From NCBI RefSeq assembly GCF_000003815.2, contig NC_049983.1, positions 13,584,240-13,648,239 of the forward strand: a stretch of DNA of 64,000 nucleotides. The letters run 5' to 3'. The position numbers and the translations under genes are program-made. Numbering within the stretch: the first letter of the stretch is position 1; each line of letters opens with the position of its first letter. Below are positions 14,101-26,100 of the stretch, piece by piece. The notes beneath the pieces were generated by a model. It was not told the origin of the DNA. It searched no databases and worked only from the letters and a program-made list of their open reading frames with translations. This DNA comes from Branchiostoma floridae (taxonomy: Eukaryota > Chordata > Leptocardii > Amphioxiformes > Branchiostomatidae).

Positions 14101-17100
14101 ATCAGCTATGCTCTCTACGTTTTACTGTACAGAAACTTGCACTCTAATGACAATCTAATTAGTCTTTCTATGACTGATTCTATGCTTTATTCTAAAGTTT
14201 AAGAAGCCAGACCAACTAGGACTAAGTGCAGTTGAGTGTCACTCCGATGATGTAAGTTTTACCTGGAAGAGCCATTTCTCCACCAGTCCCTTGGCATCTG
14301 CAGGGATGATCTGCCTACACAAGGTCACCTGCTCCTTCTCTGCAGACTCCATGGCTGTTATGACCTTGTCAGGGGTGAAGGTCAGCTGGGCAATGCCTTC
14401 AAAACATTTCTTCAGGTGAGGCTGCACTCGAAGGGGGTCTTTAGTCTCCGAGAGAATCTCAAGGAGTTCATCATTTGAAAGGAAGAAAAACCTGATGAAG
14501 AAAAAGGAAAGATTCTTTGCAACTTTCCAATGCAGTATAATTCTAACATAATTATTGTTTTTGCCTTCTTGTGACTGTACTTTTCCATTATTAAGATATA
14601 TAGCATTCGTATATGGCCAATTGACCATAGATTCACAAGACCAAACAGCATTGTGATTAATATAGAAGTTATGATGGTTACCATGCATAGAATAGATATC
14701 AACCAAACATTCAATCTGGTACAGTCAATGAAGCCCCCCCAAAAGTCTACAATTTTGCTCAACAGACAGCCAGACTCTTGACTTGCAAAATGGTCTTATG
14801 TAAGATTAGCAACTTTACTATATAACTACCTAGGAAAGAAAAGCCTCTTCTTCTCCAGGTACTCATTGAGCCCCCTGTGTACCTCCTCCAACAGGGACTC
14901 TGCCTCATGCAGCTTCTCCAGCATCTCAGGCTGGGACGTCACCACCAGAGCATTGGTGTCCTTCACTGACTCCAGCATGATGCCTGTCCTGTAATACAGC
15001 AAGGAGAAGGGAATTCAATAATGGCCAAGATTTGTGACAGAAAGTCTTCCTGTTTTATCGTTAATCATAGACAAGTGGATGAAGCTACCTAAAGTGTCTC
15101 TACAATTTTATGGATTTCAAAAACAAAACAAAACATGAAATCACTTACAGCTATCAAGAGGCTTGTGCATTATCAGTCAACCTTAAAATTTGGAGCTGCT
15201 AACATACAGCACGTATGTGGACTCTAACTATGCAGGCGTCAACTTCAACAGTATTATTGGAGAGTTTTTGTACCAGTGCTTGTCCACAGTTTCAAACATC
15301 TTGCCCTCCCGGGGGATCTGACTGCGGATGTCCTCTGAGCCAAAGATGGGTTCCAGATACAGCCAGCTGGCCTGGACATGGAGCCAGGACTCTAGGATGG
15401 CTCTCATGCGATGCTGAGAACAAAGGGTATCAATACTTCAGAGAGAGAACAAAAATATAAGCTTATACAATATGTACAACTTAACTAAACTATTTGGAAA
15501 TTTCGAATGCTGATCAATGACTATCAGATACACATGAAAAAGACAAAAGACAGTAAGGACTTACCAGTCTGTTTTCCCATTCCTTTATCTGTGTTTCAAA
15601 GGGAGCAATGAAGGGAGACCCTCTCATGGTGGCAGTCTTGACAATGTGGTCGTCCAGCAGAACCTGTACATCGTCCAGTGCAGCCAGGATAGGGATACCT
15701 GTGTCCTTGTACTGCACAAAGCTGAAGTGGACATTCCCCCAGTCCTTCTTCATTTTTACCAAAGCCTACAAGACATTGAGAGACATTTTGTAAAAAACTG
15801 ATCAAAGCATTGAGTAATAAGATTAGTTCCTGCTTGACTTAAAGCATAATGTTTACTTCTGAATTTAACCCTTGACTGTACCTTCTCCAGAGCATACTCC
15901 TTGGCAGCTTGTGAGCTGATCTCTGCCAGCTCCTCTACATACTTCTCCAGGCCCATCTGTAGCACCTCAGACAGGGGCGTTTCCTGCTCAGGGGCGATGT
16001 TAAACCCAACCTGGAGGCAAAGGATAAAAAGTTGCATTCAGGCGTGATATTAGGCAAAAATCATATTTATTTCTTCTCATTTTGTTAAATATGCTTGTCA
16101 TAATATGTTTGTCATCTATAGTCAAAATATGACCAGGTTATGGAAATTTTCACTATTCTCAAACTGCTTCAAGGCAAAGCAGTACTAGTACTAGTAGTAA
16201 ACCTGCTTGGAAATGTCTACTGAAACAGCATATCCATCACTATGGTCAGATCCTGTAGATTACAATTTGATGATACTGTGTGCAAAGTAATTCATTTCTC
16301 CAACATGGCAAGCTATGCCTTAGTGGCTTTTCCATTGCTGTTTGCTCATGTTATAGCAGCCTGCCATTCAGCACCAAGGACAGACCTATCACAATCAGAT
16401 GTCGCATGAGAGAAATTGCACTAACCCTGTCAGACATCATGTCCCAGTGCCTGTCTTTGATACCCGGGGTGCACAAGGCCCTGATGAGTGGCATGTTGAT
16501 CTTGAACTTCTCCAGTTTGGCCTTGATGGTGGCAGCTGCCCTCAGGGGGCCCATGTAGTCAGGGTGGGAGAAGATCTTGGTCAGCTTGTAGCTGGTACGC
16601 CATAGGTTTTGAACCTGTGTAAAGGAAAGAACAAAACAGGTGTGAACAAGCTGTTTGTCACTTGAGACATATCAACTCCCACTTGAAATGACTGAGTATC
16701 AAGCAGTCCAGGATTCAACAAAATGTTCCTCTTTAAGAATCACATTAAGAGCAAAAAAAAAACCTACACCAAAACTTTTTGTGAATGAGTTTTAGAAAAA
16801 AAGACGGTACCTCCTCGTCCACCTCCTCAGCATTGACCTGCAGCAGGGGACCGTTCATCCACTTGTCGTGCTCGGAGTGGAAGGTGACGGCAGCTTGCCA
16901 CAGCCGGTCGAACGGCTCCTTGGCCTTCATGATCTCCTGGATCTGTGTGTAGGCTGTGACAGCCCCTGTCTCCAGCAGGATTTCCTCCATGTTGATCTCA
17001 TTTTTCTTCAAGGTAAAAGAATAATGGATTAGATGGAGGTCAAGATATAGTGAGGGATACATCGATCTATTTGGATCTATGTGGATGGGGTGACGGTCTC

Positions 17101-20100
17101 ATCTATTGGAGAATCTTCTGGTTTTTCTGTCTTTTTTCCTGCAGTAATCAGTACCTTATTTATGGCTATTGTTGTTCTTCTTACATTTGTAAGTTAGGCC
17201 ACACCAATTTAATTTCTTGGTTCACGGATTCGCTCGCTCCTATTTTTTGGAAAATAAAATAAAAATAAAAATTACCACTCAGCAAATTTTCAGCATTAAT
17301 GAAACCATTTACCAACTTTCTGGTGTAGCAAATTGGCCTTTAAATTATAAGCTCCTTAAAGTGTGGGTACAGGTGCTGTTACTGTACAATAATAGTGTTT
17401 TTGTACTTTTTTCAAGCTGAAAACGTTTTTTCATTATGTTTTGGATTAGCTGTCACCTTTTACCCAACCATTTTACAATTTTTATTTTCATTTCGCCCTC
17501 TCGCTCCATATTTTTTATGAAAAAATCCGTGAACCAAGAAATCAAATTGGTGTGGCCTTATGAATCATCAAACTTGCAACTGTAGAATTGGGAAAGCCTT
17601 TACTGGCAAACACCTGTATGTTTTTGTAGGAGATCTGTAATAAAAATTTAACCTCAAACACAAAATATGCAGCTCTCACCTCTTCCTGAAACTCCCTGAG
17701 TTTCCTTCCAATGTCATTTAGAAGCTCCATGTAGTTGTGTGCCTCAGACATGCGGTCCTTCTTCTGGAAGTCCTTCACCTGTTTAGCCACTTCATCCAGC
17801 CTGCTCACAAAGTCCACCTGCCACTTCAGCAGCTTCTGTACTGCCATGTCATGCTCCTTTATCAACCTCATCTCACTGGAAGGATGGGGAACACATGTCA
17901 GGGAGATAATCTTCCAGTCCTTGCTATCCATCAAGAATGTCATAATCTTACTTTCTATCTTTGTACCAAAAGGTATCTGCTTAGCAACAATGGAGTCTTG
18001 GAATCTCATGTTTTACATGCAATGTAAATGTATGAAAGACAGGTTCAGAAATATACACTTTGTTATTGTCATATATAGTTATATGTTGCTGCAGCGCTGC
18101 AGACAGTGCACTGCTTTGATGCCATAAATACTCAGGGCTCGAAATTCATTTTATGGATCAGGTGCACTGATGCACCCAGCTTAAGAAATTGGGTGCATCA
18201 CTTAAATTTAAGTAATAACCTAATAGCAAAACTTAGTTACAAACTTTCAAATTCTTAAACAAGTACCATGACAGATATTTTGTTATCTCTCTAACACTTA
18301 GATGTCAAGAATATGATGTATACTAGTATACTTTGATATCTTTACATACTAAGAAAATATAAAGAAAACCTAAGAAAATATTTGGGTGCACCCTGTGCAC
18401 CCACAGAAAATAATTGGGTGCACAGCTCCAATTTTGGGTGCACCTGGGTGCACATGCACCCAGTATTTTGAGCCCTGAATACTGTATGTTGATTGTTTAT
18501 CTGCCGTACCTGTTTCTGATGATAGGTAGGATCCTTTCAGGCCAGGTGAAGGTGTTGTGGTTCAGGTAGATGTCATCTTTAGGCAGGTAGGCATACTCCA
18601 TCAGGAAGAGAAGGTTACCTGCTGCAATGTCAAGTTTTTCCTAGGAAAGGGTAACAGACACATTGCATTAAAAGTTGTAATTGACCATTTGTAGATGTCC
18701 AAGTCTATTCATTCTACTCTGGTTTAATTGCTAACCAAAACTGCCAATCAAACCTTGATTGTCAAAAGGTTTCATATTCATAAATAAGAGCATTCTACTC
18801 TGATCTTTTTACCTGATCTTGATCAAAAATACCTCTTTTAGATATCTAAACATCTTGGTTATAGTTCTGACTTCTGAGCCTTTTTTCTTGTACAGCCAAT
18901 TGACACCAACATGTATTTACCATCAACTTAAGCTCCAGATAACCCAAGCACCACCACTGAATTGTTATCACATGTCTTTTTATTTCTTTCATTAGCAATC
19001 AGTATCAGTATCAGCACCTAGTGCAGACATAGGGACAGGACATTTAGGATTGTAGGGGTGGGGTTGTGTGAAAATGCAAGAAACTTGGTTGGACAACAGT
19101 ACCGACATCTTTTTGTTTGCTCATATACCTGGTACAACATATTTCTTCCCTCCATTTTCACATAACCCCAAACCTTTCTTATTTTGGGGATCTAAGCTCA
19201 TTTTAAACCAGCCCAGCACAGATCCTGCAAACGGGATGGCACTTAGGCTGTAACGTTACACGGACATGGGATATAAACATAGGGTGTGTACAGGGGACAT
19301 AAACTTAGGGTTAATCTGGTAACCTTCACCCATGGTAAGTTCCTCTGGTTCCCAAACCACAAACATGAAGAAATAACAAACATAAACCTTTGCACTGCTC
19401 TGTTCATTGGCAAGCTGGAATGTGAGAGCAGGTAGCAAAATACAATGAACATTATTCTCTGAATAAAAACAGGCATTGATATTTACGGAGTGCAAAAGTG
19501 AATAAAATCAATGGTGATAATGCAAGAAGCAAGTAGGGTGCATACAACACTTGAATGGAAATTATCCTCAGCATCTTCTACACAAATTTGATACAGACAT
19601 GATATCAATAAGTATTGATTATAGAAACAAGACAGCAATAAGGTCTAGAATGAAGGCATCTTTAAGTTAAAGAAGAGTGTGACTCTAGCATAAGAGACCC
19701 TACAGCATTGGAATGACAGCAGCAATGAAATAATTGTACTGAAAATAATTGATTTAAGTCAAAAATATGGAGAATGACTTAGTAACAAAATATGAAAGAG
19801 ATGTTTCAAAACTCAAGGCTAATATTTTCTATTCAAATAACCACTTTTGTAAACTAGGTTGCATATAACTCCACATACCCTGAGCACCAGAAGTTCCCCA
19901 GTCCTCAGGGCATCATTGTACCTCTGGAGGGCCACCAGGTCCTTGGTGGTCTCAGTGTGGGATGTTATGGTCTTGACGATCTCATCGTACTGTTGACAGA
20001 TGCTACGGTTGAACTTGCGACTGGTGGCCATGATGTGTTCTATCATAATGTTGCCCAATTCTCTTGATCTCTGGATCAGCCACTGGAATGATAAAATAAA

Positions 20101-23100
20101 AATTATCAGATAAGTCTCCAAATTAAAGGCATGGTCAAATACTAGAGAGACTTTTTGAATCAGTTTTAACCACTTGTACAAATGCAATGGTAAGGTAATG
20201 GTCATACAGTTTTCATCAAAGTATAAGCTGGTTAATTGTTTCAAAATGAACTTCACAAATTTAAAGTCCTTGATGCTGTTCTGTCTTTTGACTTACCTGG
20301 TTGAGATCTGTGCAGTCCAGGAGAAACAGGTGCATAGGTACATAGATGGAGAAGGAGCCTAGTTCCCAGGCCATGGTCTTCAGCTTCTCTATTTCTTGAA
20401 CATAGTACCTCAGCGGTGGGCCTTTCATGATGAAGGTCTGCACCTTGGAGTCGGAGTCTTTGGAGAGAAGGTACTTGTAGGGCCAGTACACTGAGCGGTA
20501 GCTGGAACAAGAAGAATGACAATGTGACATTAATTTTTCTTCCTTCTCTCTGTCAGAATCACATTGATTTCGAAATGTGCCAGGAAATCCTTTACATAAG
20601 CATTAATTGGAAGGTTGCCCCAATCTAAACTCCACCTCATCAAATCAATTTTTTCTTACCTGAGAGGCCCATGACTGTTGTTGTCAATAACTTTCCTGAT
20701 GCGCTCCTTGGCTACCTGGACAGTCTCCTCCTCGAGCTGTACAGTACTGATGTACTTGGTGTCCAGGTCCTCCACAGCCTGGAACAGCAGGTGTTCCACC
20801 CGGGACAGCTGGAATACACTCTTCACAATACTGTCCACCATGGAGAATATTCCCAAGGTCACCTCTGGGAAGGACGGGGAGAAGGATGCCGTGACTGTCT
20901 CTCTGGCTGGAGTCTGAAACAAAAAAATGGAGAGAAAAATGTATTAAGCTGTGCAGAAATTGGAGTGAAGAATAACCAAGGCTATTATAGAATGTGTCTT
21001 TTTAATAGCCAGTCCATGAGCACAAACTTACAGCAACTTCTTTGGTAAAGATTTAGCATCTGGATAACAGCAAAATAAATCTCAGAGGGAGGATTATACA
21101 AGAAAAACTCTTATCTTAACTTCTTTACAGAGCAAATGCATTTAAACCTGTACAAGCGACCACCTCTATATAAGGACAAACTGGACAATGTAATCACTTT
21201 TTGGTACTGCCTCAGATTTTTCCCATTGACATCAGAACTAAGAATCCAGTCTATAGTGACCACCTATCCATGTAGAACAGGCTTTTTGGTCCCAGTGAGT
21301 GTTCATCTTTGGCAAGTTTAACTGTACTCACCATGAAGATCTTGATGGGATGTATCTTGGTGGGCAGCCCTAGTCTCTGCTCTGGGTAGTGTCCACTGTA
21401 GGCATTCCCATCAGCATAGTCCTCCAACAGATCCACTAGGTCATACACAGACTTATGGACAGCACTCCGTAACAAGCATGACATCAAGGATGCCACACAA
21501 CCAAAGAAGTGGTCCATTGCATCCATCCGAGCCACCTAATAAGGGAAAACATTAATTTTTCAATACAATAAATCATTATAACCAATTCATTCATCAGATA
21601 TATGATGGAAAATATACTTATTGCTCAAAGTGAAATTGAAGGAAGGTTTATGAGGAAGAAAATTTAAAAGATGCTTTAAAGCCTGACAAGAATACACTTA
21701 TTTGATATTGACATGATCTAAGATATTGACATGATCACAAAAATGCAAAAATACCTCACGTTGAACAAAGCAAATGTGCCCTTGTTGAAATTCAACAATA
21801 CAATTTTCAATAAACCTTGCATAGCATATACTTTAAGAAGTTAACTGACCTCATCCTGGGGCATAGATGCCTCCAGACTATCCCTGTGTACATTGACAAT
21901 GTCTGCACATTGTGTGAGCCAGCGGCTCTGTAGCAGCTCTGCACCTTTCTTACTGGACATCTCTACATGATCTTTGAAGGCCTCCAATGTTAGAGGCATC
22001 ACCCGCTGAAGTCCTGGGATGTCAATCAAACGGAAGGTGGAGTACCTGTTTCAGGATACACAAAAACAACTCTTCAGTATACACACAGGACTTTTCTATA
22101 TTTGTGATATAGAAAAGTAATAAAAAGCATCTTCATAGGATAGGAATTCTCTACTTGATGTTTGAAAAAATATGGAGTTAAAACACTTTAGAGGAAATGA
22201 AAAAACAGGAGATGATCCGTACTCAGTTTCCCAGACATGTAAGATCTCCCTCAGGATGGGGTGGGTGATGTACAGTTCCCTCTCCATAAAGTCTCGTGCT
22301 GCATTCACGCTCTCATGCCATGGGTACCGCTCCCTGCCTGCAGGGTTGGGCGGCTGAAGAAAATAGATAACTTTGCCATTAGCTCTTAAATGCTTATCTT
22401 CATCTGTTGCTGATATGAGAATTGATCAGATGTCAACTTTTACCTTTTGACTCTAACTTTGATTTAAACTACAAGTAGATTTTTGTTAATCTGTAAAACA
22501 TATTTCTTTTTGTCAAGAAGGGATATGTTACAGGAACTACACATGAGTAGCCTTGAAATATTCAATGAATGAAAACTTCAAAAATGGTAGAAAATTGCAT
22601 GAGACTCAATGAGACACAGAAAAAAATGATTTGGTGGATGCTCCTGACATCAATGGCCTGTGAATCAGGATTTGCATCAGTTTACCTTTGGAGGAAGGCT
22701 GATGCCCAGTCTGCCCTGCTCTGTTGGCTCCAGTAGAACATAGTCCAGTATAGCCTTCTGCACATGTCTGTGGTAATCTTCATCTGCTTCCTGTACAATG
22801 AGTGACAGTGATGCAGTTCAGCACACAATGTTGGAATCATGGCAAGTATGCTGAATATGAATTATGAAATGAAACTGGATAAGAGTTTGGAAACTTCCTA
22901 TGATTTTCCAAAATCATATCCAGTTGCTTGAGTAATTGCTATTTAGCATAGCAAGTTAGTATTTGTAAGGATCTTGTGGTTGCATTTAGAAAAGTTCATC
23001 TCCTTGGAAGGAATAAGATGAACATGTCAAACTGCGAGTTAGATAAATTTACTGGATGATTTAACCATAAGTTTATCTTGCATTGTAGTGTCATCCTTAT

Positions 23101-26100
23101 CAAGGCATATTATGAGCTGTAATGCTGTGAATAACTAGCGCCATGTTTTGTCCTTGGTGCTGAAAGTTATGTTAACCACTGCACAACATTCAGCTGTACC
23201 TCTGTTACCAGCCTGAGTGTCTCAGGCTGGGCCTCTCGGAGCTCCTGTGGTATGTAGCTGTATGTGTTCTGTATCCACTCCTCACTTAGTGGTGCTACCA
23301 TGTCTGGGTTGATTGCATTGTCAATCAGACTTGTGTATCTGCAGAATAATAAAAATGTTGACACCAAATTGATTTCTTTTGGCTTACTTCTGTATCTCAA
23401 AATGTTATATAAAGAAAACTAACTGTTCAAAATCTAGAATTGCTACTAATAGACAACAACACAACTTAGGAAAATAGGATGATTTTTAAAAATTCCCTCA
23501 CCTTTCCAGGTCTTTTTCTTCAGGTGTACTTGGCCTGGACAACCCAATGGTGGGGAATGTAGAGGGAGGAAAGACAATGTCCAGAACAGCAAGTGTATCA
23601 TCATCATACTCCCTCTGGACTGTGTTGTCATCTCCTGTGTCCTCACCATCCACACCCTTACTTCTGGTAGACTCCTTTGTGGTTGGTCTGGAGAAAGATA
23701 CAAAAATGAATGTGTTAAGATAAACTGAAATGATTCCTTAAGGAAGAATATTTGAATCAAACCATAAACTTTGAAGGTTATTATAGTCAAACTTCAGGAA
23801 ATGTAGCAGTGTTAATCCTTTAAATTTGTCACAAACAGTTGTATTAGGCACAAAACCATTTGAAAGATAAATGTTTACCTTGGTGTAGGCTCTTGACTGT
23901 TTGCTTCATTACGAGGGCTGTTTGGTGTTGAAGACTGGTTTCCGTTGAGCCCATTTTGTAATCTTGGACTCTCCATGATTCCCTGCCCATCCTCTGTTGA
24001 GACACCATTTTCCTTGTTCTCATCTTTCAATGCGATCTTTAACTCTTGATTATTTACAAGCTGTTGGCTGGAACCAGTTTTGATGTACAGACCTGTAGAG
24101 CGCTCCTTGCCATGATCCCCATTTTGTGAGGCTTGGGAGAGTGTTCTTTTAGTTCTGTCATTGCGTGGAGACAACCCACTTCGATTTCTCTCCAAATCTG
24201 GGCTACCCCATCCCTGCCCATCTGTATCAAAGTGATGGCCGTTTGTGTTTCCGATCACAGAATGACTGAATTCAGGGCTATGGGTTGGAGATATCAGCCT
24301 GCTTCTCTTAGCTGAGCCATTGAGAAAAAGGCCTTCCACACTTTTAGTCCTTGCTTTCCTGTCATACCTCTCTGTAACCCTGGTTTCACGAACGCTGAAT
24401 CCTGAACTAAAACCAAGAGCTGTCTCTGCCTTGGCATTGCCATTGATAGGAGGAAGACTTTGAGATGCAACCTTTGACTTAAGACCTTTGTTCCCATAAC
24501 TATGTCCGTCCATTGCCTTTCCTGAAAGAACTTGAAAGCCAAGGGCTGGGTGACTCTTGGACAGGGGTTCTCCATTGGACCTGTAATGTTACATGAGATA
24601 ATAAAAATTTGTTAGTTGTTTTGTAGTTACATTCTATTCTAAGTCAGCAGAAAGAAATTGTTATTGGGTATGTGCCTCAGACCTCTCAAGAAAGAACATA
24701 TCATATGTTTTACACATGTAACGTTACATTAATGTTATATCCACTGAATAAAAGTTTGACATATACCTCTGGCCAAAGCCCCCAACAGCTCTTCTTGGAG
24801 AGTAACCCTTGCGGCCCTCATACTGTGGTGAGCGCGGTGGGGACAGGGATATCTTGCTATGGGTGTGGTAGGACTTTTCCGCTTCTGCAGAACAATAATG
24901 ATAATTTTAGGTTTTCACAATAGAGGTGAATTACTATGTAAAGCACAATGTCATGATCATTTGAATGTTCTCCCTTCGTCAGCTGTGACAAAGATGTCTT
25001 ACATTTTCTTCCAGATTATCATCTGCCACGGATATATCTGCCACAGAAAAGTGATCTCACCCATTTCCATGTGTCACTACTCAAAGTTTTCTTGTCCTGA
25101 ACTAGTTTTGCACCCAAAGTGCTGTCTTCTAAAAACAACTTCATTGTTGACTTCTCCATGTCTATATTTCCCACCATTACTTTTGGGACCAGTCTATTAT
25201 CAGGAGCGGGGTTCAACACACTACACGATGTGACACTTTTAAGAGTTGCTTGAAACAACTGTTCATAACACACATTTCTTATAGTTTTATAGAATCATAT
25301 TGTCTTTTATTCTCTTATGTGCTGATAATGTTAAATATGGTATTTTAAGCTTCACGATAAAAATACCATATGTAACCCCCATATGTCAGTAGTTCAGTCC
25401 AAAAGTTCTAAAATCCAAGATGGCAGAAAATGGGTGGTAAGTTGAAGATTCTGGTAAAAGTTGCAGTCAAAACTTGTAAAACAGGCCAGTTTTTGGTATA
25501 TTTAGCATCAAAAGTTACATAGGAAAGTTTTAGTGTCGATTGGAAGTGGTTACATTCTTTGGTAAAGCCGTAGTAACCTTTCAGCTATGAATTACTCTAA
25601 CGTTAAGTCTTTCTGAAGTCTCCTCAAAACTAGAATGTTCTGATATCTTTCTGATAACTGTTTAACTTCATCTTCTTTACTTACCGAGGTGCTTGTACAG
25701 CTCATATATGGCTGAGGTTGTGAGGTCTCTCGCAGAGGGGCTGTAGTTGTTTGCAATGGAATCACTGCAGAAAATAAAGTAAGATTGTTTTCAGTCATGG
25801 TACCTTGTAGTTGTAGGGACAAGTATTCATCAGGAATGAAGAGAGATCAGCTTAGTATGTGTACATGGCAGTGCTCTGACATGTGCTGAAGTAGAAACAC
25901 TATAAATAGTCATGATGCTGTATTAAATGATGAGATGGGCCCACCTAACATGTCTGAAATATTTCTCTTCCTTCTGTGGTGCAGCTTTGGTCCGGGCTCC
26001 AGTTTGAACAATCTTTGGACGGTCGCTTAGTGTCCCCTGAGGCAAACAAAAATGCTGTTAAAGCTCTGTGCATAAAAACAGGTTGCATACATGTATAGCA

